From positions 62,001 through 126,000 of the forward strand of contig NZ_BAGL01000013.1 of the NCBI RefSeq assembly GCF_000308875.1: DNA of 64,000 nucleotides, in the 5' to 3' direction. The stretch is from Nocardia transvalensis NBRC 15921 (GTDB lineage: Bacteria; Actinomycetota; Actinomycetes; Mycobacteriales; Mycobacteriaceae). The translations under genes were made by a program, and so were the position numbers. Below the pieces are notes generated by a model that saw only the letters and a program-made list of their open reading frames with translations, was not told where the DNA came from and searched no databases. Below, piece by piece: positions 37,863-46,131 of the stretch. Positions within the stretch are counted from its first letter, which is position 1, and every line of letters starts with the position of its first letter.

Positions 37863-40130
37863 TTACCCGCTGACTACGTAGGGGCGGCGGATGCGGCGGG
37901 CGGCGTCGAGGATGCCGAGGATGCGGGAGCCGGGGAGGCCGATGGTGGCACCGATGGCGGCGGGGGTCCAGGATTCGTCTGCCAGGGTGAGGATTTCGGC
38001 GAGCTGCTCGACGGGGAGCTTGGACAGGCGGCGCTCGGAGATCTCGCGGGCCACCGCCCACACGCCGACATTGTCGATCTCGGCGACCAGGTCGGAGTGG
38101 GTCGTCTTGGACGGGGACGAATCGGGCTCCTCCACAACGGGTTCCGGGGTGGTTACCGCGTAAGGTCGCCGGTACTTGGAGACGTCGACCGGGGTCGGTT
38201 CGTCCAAGGCCAGTTGAGTGCCGCTCTGCTCTTCTTTCCGTGCGCGGGGCTTCGGCTCGGGCTCGGAGACCTCCGGCTCGGCCGGAGGAGAAGCGGGCCG
38301 GCGGGTGTACGGGTGCTCGGCCGTCGCCTTCGGCTCAGGTCGAGTCTTGTTGCGCCGCTGAGGCTCCGGGGCGTGATCCTCGGGCCGAAGGGTGGTCTCT
38401 TCGTTGTGGGCCAGCTCGGCCGGACTGTCGGGCTCCGTAGCGGGCGGTTCGGCGGGACCTGCCGCGGTGCCGTCGTCGGCGGGCCGCGGCGGCTGTGCGG
38501 GAACCTCGGTGCCGGAGGAGGTATGCGCGGAATCAGCACCGTTGTGCGTGGGTCGTGGACCCGCGTGTGGGTGGCTGTGGCCGTTGATCCGGCCGTCCCG
38601 GGCACCGTTGTGCTCGCCCGCCGCCGGACGCGTCACGTCGTGACCATTGCGGTGCGCCGGAAAACCGTTGTCGGCCGGGCCGGTTGCGGGCAGCGGGTAG
38701 GTCTGGCCCGCAATACTGGACGCGGAGCCAGGCGTATGCGCATGACCATTGCTTTCGGTGGAATCCCTAGCCGTTGAACCGGATTCGCCGCGCACCTCAT
38801 GGGAGTGCCCGTTCACTGTCGGCTCGGCCGGACCCCCGCCCTCTTGGTGCAGGCGCCCGTTCACCGGGTGCATCGGCGGCTCGGGCTGACGACTCCCGTT
38901 CCTGCCGTGTGAGTGCCCGTTCACCACACGCCGGGTTGCCTCGAGGCCGTCCCTGTTCCCTTCGTGGGAATGGCCGTTCACCGTCTGCTGGGTCGGCTCG
39001 AGGTGGCTCCCATTCTGTTGGTGGGAGTGGCTGTTCATCGCTTGCTGGGTCGGCTCGAGACGGTTGCCGCCTCCTTCGTGGGAGTGGCCGTTGACCGTCT
39101 GCTGGGTGGCCTCGGGACGGCTTCCGTTCCGTTCGTGGGACTGGCCGTTGACAGTTTGCCGAGGCGGCTCTGGCTGGATCTCGTCCTGTGCTTGCTGCGT
39201 GGGATAGCCGTTGCTGTAAGCCTCATCCGAGGCGTGGCTGTATTCGTACCTCGCCGACAGCAGGCGCGACGCATCGTCCGCCCGGGGCGTCACCGGCGTC
39301 GCGAAGGCGTCGACGATGCGGTGGGAGACGGTGCGGTGCGAACCGGAGGACTGGTCGGGGATGGCATCGATGAGCTGGGCGTAGCGGGCGGAAACCCAGG
39401 CGTGCAGCCAGATCACGACGCCGACCATGACCGGCGCCACGGCGGCTTCGGCGGCGCGGGCCGGTGCGCCCGAGGCCAGGTGCGGCCCGGCATTGAGCGC
39501 GATGGTGACGCCGAGCAGCGCCGCCTCCAGGAAAACGACCTTGCCGCGGGCGATCTCGCGTCCCCAGCGGGCCGCGGTGGTCGCCACGACCATGATGGTG
39601 ATGATCGGGATGGAGATCATCGCCTCGAAGCCGTAGCTGAGCCAGTACAGCGGGTCGGACATATCGCCGCTGGGCACCAGGTTGTGCTGGACGTTCACCC
39701 CGGCCCACACCATGCCGAGGACGACCACGCCGATGAGCGCCCGCGACGACCACTCGGCGCGGCGGTACAGCTGGGCAAGGCGCGCATCGGGATTCGAGAC
39801 CCGGCGGCGGGCGGCGAGGGCCTTGCGGTGCCAGCGGGCGTCGGCGTCGTCGGAGCGGCGGAGGGCCAGCGCGACCCGCCGGTCGCGCTTCTCGGCGGCC
39901 AGTTCGGCGGCGACCGCCCGGCGGCGCTGGTCGCGACGCTGCGCCCGAATCCATTCCGAGAGATCGCGTTCGGCGGCGATCTCCGATTCGGACAGTTCGT
40001 CGAACAGGGCCGGATCCGTCTGGAGCGGGAGCTTGCCGCGCGCCGTCGCCACGCGCTGCGCCAGTGCGGCGATCTCGGGGTTGGTGTCCGCTGAAATCTC
40101 TGCATTCCCGGCCGACTGGTCGTCGCGCAT
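37863..40130 (-). CDS. DUF2637 membrane protein with His-rich tandem repeats
   Basis: 755 residues. An N-terminal basic cytoplasmic part leads to four membrane helices (residues about 130-250; WSSRALIGVVVLGMVWAGV, PLYWLSYGFEAMISIPI), the DUF2637 domain found in SpdB-like plasmid-spread proteins of actinobacteria. A long hydrophilic region follows with about seven repeats built around QTVNGHSHE (38790-39180), then a Pro/Glu-rich stretch, and a C-terminal helical domain (LPVEQLAEILTLADESWTPA, then IGATIGLPGSRILGIL) that looks like a helix-turn-helix. Its role is unknown; a conjugation- or replicon-associated origin is inferred from the family. GGAAGG precedes ATG 40130. Confidence 0.85.
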   Translation of the reverse strand: MRDDQSAGNAEISADTNPEIAALAQRVATARGKLPLQTDPALFDELSESEIAAERDLSEWIRAQRRDQRRRAVAAELAAEKRDRRVALALRRSDDADARWHRKALAARRRVSNPDARLAQLYRRAEWSSRALIGVVVLGMVWAGVNVQHNLVPSGDMSDPLYWLSYGFEAMISIPIITIMVVATTAARWGREIARGKVVFLEAALLGVTIALNAGPHLASGAPARAAEAAVAPVMVGVVIWLHAWVSARYAQLIDAIPDQSSGSHRTVSHRIVDAFATPVTPRADDASRLLSARYEYSHASDEAYSNGYPTQQAQDEIQPEPPRQTVNGQSHERNGSRPEATQQTVNGHSHEGGGNRLEPTQQAMNSHSHQQNGSHLEPTQQTVNGHSHEGNRDGLEATRRVVNGHSHGRNGSRQPEPPMHPVNGRLHQEGGGPAEPTVNGHSHEVRGESGSTARDSTESNGHAHTPGSASSIAGQTYPLPATGPADNGFPAHRNGHDVTRPAAGEHNGARDGRINGHSHPHAGPRPTHNGADSAHTSSGTEVPAQPPRPADDGTAAGPAEPPATEPDSPAELAHNEETTLRPEDHAPEPQRRNKTRPEPKATAEHPYTRRPASPPAEPEVSEPEPKPRARKEEQSGTQLALDEPTPVDVSKYRRPYAVTTPEPVVEEPDSSPSKTTHSDLVAEIDNVGVWAVAREISERRLSKLPVEQLAEILTLADESWTPAAIGATIGLPGSRILGILDAARRIRRPYVVSG
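38790..39180. repeat. 57-bp coding minisatellite (NGHSHE repeats)
   Basis: Five units keep an exact 57-bp (19-residue) spacing, followed by two diverged ones of different length. Anchors (CGTGGGA or equivalent) are near 38906, 38963, 39020, 39077 and 39134. Each unit encodes variants of VNGHSHE plus a polar spacer. Confidence 0.85.
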
Positions 40131-40337
40131 CGCGAGCCTTCCATGAAGCAGGTATGGTGCCGAATATCCGCAACAGCCGATTACTCGAACATATGTGTGA
40201 CCGCAGTGAGAGTAATCCGTGACCTACTCGCGGTCAATGGCAACACCGAACATCTGTTCGTACGAGTTCGCGAATATGCGCGTCTACCCGCACCTTTCGA
40301 ACGGAATTCGCTCGCGTGTCCGGTCGGCGCGCCGCGC

Positions 40338-41096
40338 TCAGCGCAGGGCGGTGTGCCAGAGAATGGCGGCGGTCAGTGCGCCGGCCCCGTTCAGCGACCA
40401 GTGCAGCGCGATCGGCGCGAGCAGGCTGCCGCTGCGCCGCCGCAGCCAGGTGAAGACCGCGCCCGCGGCGGCCGTGGCCAGTACCGCGAGGGCGATACCG
40501 GCGATCTGCCCCGCGGCCCCGCCGCCGAGGATGCCGCTCAAACCCCGGTTGCCACTGGTCAACCCGAGCGACGAGGCGATATGCCACAGCCCGAAAAGCA
40601 GTGACCCGGCGGCGAATACGCCGCGGACGCCGTAGGCGCGATCCAACGCCCCGTGCAGGACGCCGCGGAATGCCAGTTCCTCGGGAATGGCGGTCTGCAG
40701 CGGGATCACGATCATGGAGGCGATCAGCGCGCCGGAAATGGTGGCGTAGCGGTCGGCGAGAAAGAAGGGCCGCGTCACGGGCAACAGTGCGCCGATGGCG
40801 ACCGCGCTCAACACGATTCCCACCGCGCCGACCGCGTAGAGCGTGCCCCGCCGCCAGTGCCGCGGCGACAGCCCGAGTTCGGCCCAGCCGAGGCCGCGCC
40901 GCCGCATCATGACGACGAGCACCACCGCGGCTATCGGCACGGTGACGATATTGGCCCACGCCGAGGTGAAGTGGGCGACGAGATTGGTGCAGGCGAGCAC
41001 CACGACAACGACGGCGACGTCCAGATAGGCGTGCAACCGGCGGCCGGAACCGGAGGGCGCGGGCAACACTGCGGCGTCGTTATCGTTTCGAGACAT
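40338..41096 (-). CDS. CPBP-family intramembrane metalloprotease
   Basis: 252 residues with about seven hydrophobic helices. The CPBP/Abi motifs are complete: EExxxR in IPEELAFRGVL, FxxxH in LLFGLWHIAS, and HxxxN in ALHWSLNGAGAL. These residues bind zinc in Rce1-type proteases, which cleave substrates within the membrane; bacterial members take part in bacteriocin immunity or stress pathways. ATG 41096 is chosen over one 60 bases upstream because GGAG stands just before it. It is divergent from the EXLDI-MMPL pair. The substrate is unknown. Confidence 0.9.
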   Translation of the reverse strand: MSRNDNDAAVLPAPSGSGRRLHAYLDVAVVVVVLACTNLVAHFTSAWANIVTVPIAAVVLVVMMRRRGLGWAELGLSPRHWRRGTLYAVGAVGIVLSAVAIGALLPVTRPFFLADRYATISGALIASMIVIPLQTAIPEELAFRGVLHGALDRAYGVRGVFAAGSLLFGLWHIASSLGLTSGNRGLSGILGGGAAGQIAGIALAVLATAAAGAVFTWLRRRSGSLLAPIALHWSLNGAGALTAAILWHTALR

Positions 41097-41176
41097 CTCC
41101 GCCAGTCTACGTTCATCCGTTCGGACGTGCCTTGTTCCGCCGGACACGTTCCGCACATCGGGTCTTGTGCTGTATG

Positions 41177-41192
41177 TATACGTCTACGTATA
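41177..41192. promoter_or_regulatory. Palindromic operator before the EXLDI-MMPL operon
   Basis: TATACGT-CT-ACGTATA is a perfect 7-bp inverted repeat with a 2-bp centre, the form bound by TetR-family repressors. It lies about 130 bases before the EXLDI start and 80 bases from the divergent protease gene. No TetR gene is adjacent. Confidence 0.65.
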
Positions 41193-41319
41193 GTCTCACT
41201 CGGGGTGACGGAGATTCCCCGGTCGGCAACGCCGGATCGGTGCGCCGAGGGCATGGATCCCGAATGCCTCAAAGATCAACTGATGCGCACATGCGCAGTC
41301 ACATATGAACGGAGACGTC

Positions 41320-41766
41320 ATGACCACCGACCCGCACAGCGACGAGGACACCCGCGCAGCGGTGGCCGAATACGACGGCCTGGAGGAGATCAGCCTGAAG
41401 GACGGCCCCGGTGGCCTGCGCGTGAAGCGCTTCGCCGGCCGCTATCTGGCCGAGGCCCGCGAGGTCGCGAAGACCGGATTCGAGGTGACCAGGGTCTACC
41501 GCAGCCGCAAGGGCAAGTTCGTGATCCAGCGTCAGCAGTCGGACTGGTCCGATCTCTCGACCATGGCCACCCTCGCCGCCGACTGGAAGAACGAGTGGAA
41601 GAACTGGCGCGGCCTGCTCGGCGGCGCGGGCGACCGGAACTGGGGCGATTTCACCGTGGAGATCGTCGATTCGCTCGACGACCTGCGGCCCGCGGTCGCG
41701 CCCAAGCTGTACCGCCGTGTCGTCGCCGCGGTGGAGCAGCCGCGGGCCGAAGACCTCGACATCTGA
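41320..41766 (+). CDS. EXLDI family protein
   Basis: 148 residues ending RAEDLDI, the E-x-L-D-I C-terminal motif that names this small actinobacterial family. Other conserved parts are KDGPGGLRVKRFAGRYLAEA, VYRSRKGKFVIQRQQSDW and a Trp-rich helix (DWKNEWKNWRGLLG). No signal or membrane segment. Function unknown; the family is typically found with TetR regulators and transporters. ATG 41320 follows GGAG at a good distance, unlike the ATG 15 bases upstream. The MMPL gene begins 29 bases downstream, so the two form an operon. Confidence 0.88.
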   Translation: MTTDPHSDEDTRAAVAEYDGLEEISLKDGPGGLRVKRFAGRYLAEAREVAKTGFEVTRVYRSRKGKFVIQRQQSDWSDLSTMATLAADWKNEWKNWRGLLGGAGDRNWGDFTVEIVDSLDDLRPAVAPKLYRRVVAAVEQPRAEDLDI

Positions 41767-41795
41767 CGGGCCCGTTCCCGGAAAGGACCCCTGAC

Positions 41796-43958
41796 ATGTT
41801 CGCACGGCTGGGCGCGCTCGTCGTCCATCATCCGTGGAAGACGATCGGCCTCTGGGTGCTGATCGTGATCGCGGTCGTCGCCACCGCGCCGAAACTGGCC
41901 TCGACGACCGACCAATCCGACTTCCTGCCTTCGCATTACGAATCCATCCAGGCGATGCAGTTGCAGGAGAAGGCATTTCCCCAAGCCTCCGCGCCCGCCG
42001 CGATCCTCGTCTTCGAGCGCTCCGACGGGGCGGCGCTGTCACCGGCGGATTCGGCCGCGGTCGAGAAGATCGCGACGCAGCTGCGCGAGGCGAATATCGA
42101 GAACGTCACCGGGATTCAGGCGGCGCCACCGTCGGACAATCGGCTCGTCCAGATCGCCGCGGTGCAGATGACCAAGCCCACCGGCGCGAGCGACACGCGG
42201 CAGAACGACGCGGTGAAGGATCTGCGAGAAGCCTTGCGGGCCAAGATCGACGGCACCGACCTGAAGGGCGGCATCACGGGTCAGGCCGCGCAGGCCCTGG
42301 ACGCGACGGAGTCGTCGACGAAGGGCCTGACCATCATCGGCGTGGCCACCGTCCTGCTGATCCTGCTGTTGCTGCTGCTCATCTTCCGCAGCCCGGTCAT
42401 CGCGCTGCTGCCGATCGTGGTCATCGGCGCGATCACCGGTGTCGTCACCGGCCTGATCGCCTGGGTGAGCAAGGGTTTCGACCTGAAGGTCGACAGTTCG
42501 GTGACGTCGATCCTGGTCGTCGTGCTCTACGGCGTCGGCACCGACTACATCCTGTTCCTGATGTTCCGCTATCGGGAACGCCTGCGCGCGGGTGAGGATC
42601 CGAAGACCGCCATGGTCAGCGCGGTCACCCGGGTGGGCGAGGCGATCACCTCGGCCGCCGCCGCGGTGATCATCGCCTTCATGGCGCTCACGCTGTCGAC
42701 GCTGGGCATGTTCCGGTCGCTCGGACCGGCGCTGGCGATCGCGGTGGGCATGGCGCTGCTGGCCGGGCTGACCCTCGTGCCCGCGATCGTCTCGCTGCTG
42801 GGCACCAAGGTGTTCTGGCCGTCGAAGGCGTGGCGGTCCGAGCCGACGGGTGCGCGGTTCGCGGCGGTCGGGCGCGGGCTCGGGCAGCGGCCGGGACTGG
42901 TCGCGGTGGCGTCGGGCGGTGCGCTGGTGGTGCTGGGCGTCTTCGCGATCGGATTCCATCCGACCTTCGACCTCACCTCGGGATCGACCTCGAACGCCTC
43001 CGAATCCGTCGTCTACAGCAAGGAGTTGCTCAAGGGCATGCCCGCGGGCGTGACTCAGCCCTCGGATGTCCTGCTGCGGTCGCCGGGCGGTCTGAGCGAC
43101 GAACAGCTGGCGTCGTACCGCACCGCACTGGCGGGCGTGCCGGGCGTCGGTCAGGTGTCGGAACCTGTTGTGTCGCAGGACGGTACAGTGACCGACTTCC
43201 GGGTCACGCTCGCCTCCGCGCCCGAATCCGACGCGGCCGCCGATACCGTCGGGGGACCGTTGCGCGACACCGCCCACGCGGCCGCGCCGCCGGGGACGAC
43301 CGCGGCCGTGGGCGGGATGACCGCGGTGTTCGTCGATTTCAAGGATGCGATGAACCACGACTACACCGTCGTGTTCCCGGTGGCGGCGATCCTGATCATG
43401 ATCGTGCTGGGGCTGTTGCTGCGGAGCCTGGTCGCGCCGTGGTACCTGATGGCGTCGGTATTCCTGGGATTCGCTGCGACACTGGGCGCTTCGGTGCTCG
43501 TGTTCCAGCACATCCAGGGAGAGCCGGGGCTGATATTCACACTGCCGGTGATCATGTATTTGTTCGTGGTCGCCCTCGGCACCGACTACAACATCCTGAT
43601 GGTGGCCCGGCTCCGCGAGGAGGCCCGGGAGGGCAACGATCCGCGGCAGGCGGCCGCACTGGCGGTGCGGCACACGGGCCCGACGGTCGCCGCCGCCGGA
43701 GTGATCCTGGCGGGCACCTTCGCCTCGATGATGTTGGCGGGCAACACCGTTCTGTCGGAGATGGGCTTCGCGATCTCGGTCGGCATCGCGATCGCGGCAT
43801 TCGTGATGGCGATGTTCTTCACCCCGGCGCTCACCGCGCTGATCGGTCATCGAGCATGGTGGCCCGGACACGGCGCCGACTACGCGCGGCCCGACCAGCC
43901 CTCCAGATCGGACCACGCCAGCAGCGACCGCGTGGTGTCGAACCGGCGCGGCTCGTGA
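41796..43958 (+). CDS. MMPL-family transporter
   Basis: 720 residues of the RND superfamily as found in mycolic-acid bacteria. One membrane helix at the N terminus (KTIGLWVLIVIAVVATAP), a first periplasmic domain, five helices, a second periplasmic domain and five more helices give the expected two-fold repeat. The proton-relay region is YGVGTDYILFLMFRYRE in the first half and LGTDYNILMVARLREE in the second. It exports lipids or small hydrophobic molecules using proton motive force. ATG 41796 follows GAAAGGA; the frame is open far upstream without coding meaning. Its last 79 bases overlap the convergent pseudouridine synthase gene. Confidence 0.93.
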   Translation: MFARLGALVVHHPWKTIGLWVLIVIAVVATAPKLASTTDQSDFLPSHYESIQAMQLQEKAFPQASAPAAILVFERSDGAALSPADSAAVEKIATQLREANIENVTGIQAAPPSDNRLVQIAAVQMTKPTGASDTRQNDAVKDLREALRAKIDGTDLKGGITGQAAQALDATESSTKGLTIIGVATVLLILLLLLLIFRSPVIALLPIVVIGAITGVVTGLIAWVSKGFDLKVDSSVTSILVVVLYGVGTDYILFLMFRYRERLRAGEDPKTAMVSAVTRVGEAITSAAAAVIIAFMALTLSTLGMFRSLGPALAIAVGMALLAGLTLVPAIVSLLGTKVFWPSKAWRSEPTGARFAAVGRGLGQRPGLVAVASGGALVVLGVFAIGFHPTFDLTSGSTSNASESVVYSKELLKGMPAGVTQPSDVLLRSPGGLSDEQLASYRTALAGVPGVGQVSEPVVSQDGTVTDFRVTLASAPESDAAADTVGGPLRDTAHAAAPPGTTAAVGGMTAVFVDFKDAMNHDYTVVFPVAAILIMIVLGLLLRSLVAPWYLMASVFLGFAATLGASVLVFQHIQGEPGLIFTLPVIMYLFVVALGTDYNILMVARLREEAREGNDPRQAAALAVRHTGPTVAAAGVILAGTFASMMLAGNTVLSEMGFAISVGIAIAAFVMAMFFTPALTALIGHRAWWPGHGADYARPDQPSRSDHASSDRVVSNRRGS

Positions 43959-44815
43959 GTGAGGGGATCGGTGAATTCCAGTGTGGTGGCGAGTAATTGG
44001 AGCGGCCGTGTGAAATCGTCGATGGGGCGATCGGTGAGGTCGGGATAGAAGTCGTCACCGAGGATCGGGACGCCGAGCCCGTTCATGTGCAGGCGCAGCT
44101 GATGGGTGCGGCCGGTGTGCGGGCTCAGGCGGTAGCGGCCCAGGCCGTCGCGGTGCTCCAGCAGTTCCACGAAGGTCTCCGCATTGGGCTCGCCCTCCAT
44201 CTCGAAAGCACGAAGTATGGTGCGCTCCTTGATGATCCGGCTGCGCACGGTGCGGGGCAGGGTCAGCTCCGGGCGGTACGGGGCGATCGCCTCGTACCGC
44301 TTGCGCACCTGCCGCTTGTGGAAGAGGGTCTGGTAGGCGCCGCGGCGGGCGGGGTCGACCACGAACAGCACCAGGCCCGCGGTCGCCCGGTCCAGGCGGT
44401 GCGCGGGGATCAGATCCGGTAGGTCCAGTTCGCGCCGTAGCCGTACCAGCGCGGTCTGCAGGATGTGCTGCCCGCGCGGGATCGTGGACAGGAAGTGCGG
44501 TTTGTCGACCACCAGCAGGGTGTCGTCGCGGTGCACGATCGTGATCTCGAAGGGCACCTCGGTCTCCTGTGGGAGATCCCGGTGGAACCAGACCGCGCCG
44601 CCCGGCACGTACGGCGCGTCGGGTGCGATCGGTCCGTCGAGGTCGACGATGCCGCCCTCGGCCAGCAGTTCGTCGATCCGCGTGGCCGGCACCCGCGGCA
44701 GCCGCTCCACGAGATGGTCGCGGATGGTCGCCCAGGAGCCCTCCTCCGGCAGCCGAAGCCGCGCCGGATCCAGTCCGTGCCGCTTCGGTAGGGGAGGCTT
44801 CTGCCTGCGTCTCAC
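43880..44815 (-). CDS. RluA-family RNA pseudouridine synthase
   Basis: 311 residues. An S4-like N-terminal part (TRIDELLAEGGIVDLDG) precedes the RluA catalytic domain. The nucleophilic Asp is in AHRLDRATAGLVL, and PHTGRTHQLRLHMNGLG with PILGDDFYP are the other family motifs. It isomerises specific uridines to pseudouridine in rRNA or tRNA; the target base cannot be told from sequence. The gene overlaps the end of the MMPL gene by 79 bases in a convergent arrangement. Confidence 0.92.
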   Translation of the reverse strand: MRRRQKPPLPKRHGLDPARLRLPEEGSWATIRDHLVERLPRVPATRIDELLAEGGIVDLDGPIAPDAPYVPGGAVWFHRDLPQETEVPFEITIVHRDDTLLVVDKPHFLSTIPRGQHILQTALVRLRRELDLPDLIPAHRLDRATAGLVLFVVDPARRGAYQTLFHKRQVRKRYEAIAPYRPELTLPRTVRSRIIKERTILRAFEMEGEPNAETFVELLEHRDGLGRYRLSPHTGRTHQLRLHMNGLGVPILGDDFYPDLTDRPIDDFTRPLQLLATTLEFTDPLTHEPRRFDTTRSLLAWSDLEGWSGRA

Positions 44816-44858
44816 GTATCGACCCTAGCGACCGCGCCGGGACGCGCCGCGGGGCCGC

Positions 44859-45299
44859 TCAGAAACCGCGCAGGCGGTCCGGGGTGATCCGGATCAGCGT
44901 CGAATACGTGGCGTAGAACTTCTCCGGCGCCATGCCGATGCTCACGAAGCCCTGGGCATACTTCTCGGAGTAGTCGGCGATCTCCTCCGGGGTGGGGCCG
45001 CCGTCGTCGATGCGGGCCGTGCCGGTCAGCACGGCCACCTCGCCACCCTGCTCGGAGCTGTTGAGGTGCAGCGCGATTCGCGGATTGCGCGCGATATTGC
45101 GCAGCTTGGCCTGATTCGCCTGGCTGAAGACGAGGAACTCCCCGCCGCGCCAGAGGAACCACACCGGGTTGGGCTGCGGCGTGCCGCTCGGGCCGACCGT
45201 CGTCAGCCAGCCGATCGTCTCGCCGCGCAGGCGCTCGGCGACATGAGCGCCGAATTCGGTGCCGGGGTCTACCACCGGCCGGTTGTTCGTGGAGGTCAT
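44859..45299 (-). CDS. PPOX-class flavin/F420-dependent enzyme (TIGR03667-like)
   Basis: 146 residues of the split beta-barrel fold. GWLTTVGPSGTPQPNPVWFLW and VFSQANQAKLRNIARNPRIA followed by LHLNSS are the cofactor-binding strands of PPOX-class proteins. Mycobacterial relatives bind F420 or FMN and reduce unknown small molecules. ATG 45299 is chosen because GGAG precedes it and the family begins near there; the upstream open frame reads through a palindromic repeat and is not coding. It stands alone, with copy D of the repeat between it and the secreted-protein gene. Confidence 0.85.
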   Translation of the reverse strand: MTSTNNRPVVDPGTEFGAHVAERLRGETIGWLTTVGPSGTPQPNPVWFLWRGGEFLVFSQANQAKLRNIARNPRIALHLNSSEQGGEVAVLTGTARIDDGGPTPEEIADYSEKYAQGFVSIGMAPEKFYATYSTLIRITPDRLRGF

Positions 45300-45361
45300 C
45301 GCACATCTCCTCGGGGGATTGTCGCGGAAGTCACCCACGTCAACGCCGTCGGTAGGTGCTT

Positions 45362-45484
45362 GATTCCGGCCAAAAGCGTGCCGGAAAAGAGCATCGGGGG
45401 GTGCCGGAGAAAGCTTCGAAGGTGCCGGAGAAAGCTTCGGGGGTGCCGGAGAAGGCTTCGGGGGTGCCGGAAAGGCCCCGGTTA
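45362..45484. repeat. Dispersed palindromic element, copy D, with 21-bp tandem array
   Basis: One unit at 45362-45389 is followed by repeats of GTGCCGGAGAAAGCTTCGGG type with a 21-bp period (45401-45421, 45422-45442, 45443-45463, partial from 45464). The array extends the GTGCCGGAA arm of the unit. It is intergenic. Confidence 0.85.
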
Positions 45485-45510
45485 CCCGCAATCTTCGCAG
45501 GTAACCAGGG
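45477..45510 (-). terminator. Hairpin after the MTB12-like gene
   Basis: CCCGGTTACC (45477-45486) pairs with GGTAACCAGGG (45500-45510) across a 13-base loop, just past the stop of the leftward gene at 45526. The tandem array abuts it. No T tract is visible. Confidence 0.5.
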
Positions 45511-45525
45511 CCTTGTCGGGAGAAA

Positions 45526-45990
45526 TCAGACCGTGCAGGGCTGGTTGGCGTAGTACGCGATGGTGCACTCGGACTCGCGGGTCAGCTTCCAGTTGCCGTC
45601 GATGTCCTTCCACGACAGCTCGATGAACATCGCGTCGAAGCCGGGGACGTTGATCTGCAGGTTGTGGGTCAGCTGGTCGCCGTTGACGTTGACCGGTCCC
45701 ACGGCCTGCCACTGGAAGCCGGGCACGGAGGCCATCACGCCACCGACATTGTCCACCAGCGGCAGCCCGGCCTCGCCGGCCTCCAGCTCGTTGGCCCGCG
45801 CCGACCGCGAGGCGCCCGGATCGAGCACCAGCTGCAGCTTGCTCTGCAGCTCACCGACGCCGGGGGCGGCGGCGTGCACCGGCGCGACGACCGGGGTGGC
45901 CAGCGCCGGGGTGGCGGTCGCGACACCGCCGACGAAGACCGCGGCGGCCAGGGAGAACGCCGCTAAGCCACGGGACTTGATGTTGATCAT
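45526..45990 (-). CDS. Secreted MTB12-like low-molecular-weight protein
   Basis: 154 residues. A signal peptide (KSRGLAAFSLAAAVFVGGVA, then TATPALA) precedes a domain with GELQSKLQLVLDPGASRSAR, ANELEAGEAG and LSWKDIDGNWKLTRES, which resembles the secreted MTB12/CFP-2 antigen family of mycobacteria. Two Cys near the C terminus (SECTIAYYANQPC) could form a disulphide. The function of the family is unknown; NTF2-like folds are proposed. ATG 45990 gives the signal peptide directly. It is divergent from the N-hydroxylase gene; the 141-base gap holds an IdeR box, so iron control is possible but the box is placed for the rightward gene. Confidence 0.8.
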   Translation of the reverse strand: MINIKSRGLAAFSLAAAVFVGGVATATPALATPVVAPVHAAAPGVGELQSKLQLVLDPGASRSARANELEAGEAGLPLVDNVGGVMASVPGFQWQAVGPVNVNGDQLTHNLQINVPGFDAMFIELSWKDIDGNWKLTRESECTIAYYANQPCTV

Positions 45991-46069
45991 GGGGCATATC
46001 CAATCGTTCACGTGATGTCCGTGCCGTCCGTCGCAGTCGTGTGGGAAGGACTGGCACCACAGTGCAATA

Positions 46070-46088
46070 TAAGGTAAGCCTATGCAAA
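46070..46088. promoter_or_regulatory. IdeR/DtxR iron box 1
   Basis: TAAGGTAAGCCTATGCAAA matches the consensus TTAGGTTAGGCTAACCTAA at most positions, allowing its A/T and G/C choices. It lies 44 bases before the N-hydroxylase start. Confidence 0.75.
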
Positions 46089-46131
46089 CGTTGTAACCCC
46101 GCGTGGCTGTCATCACAGAACGGAGAACCAG

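Noticed and set aside
40653-41795. Upstream extension of the MMPL gene in the same frame
   Set aside because: It overlaps the CPBP and EXLDI genes, has shadow composition, and a good ribosome binding site precedes ATG 41796.
45059-45484. The 21-bp tandem arrays as CRISPR
   Set aside because: Units are contiguous without spacers of distinct sequence, and no cas gene is present.
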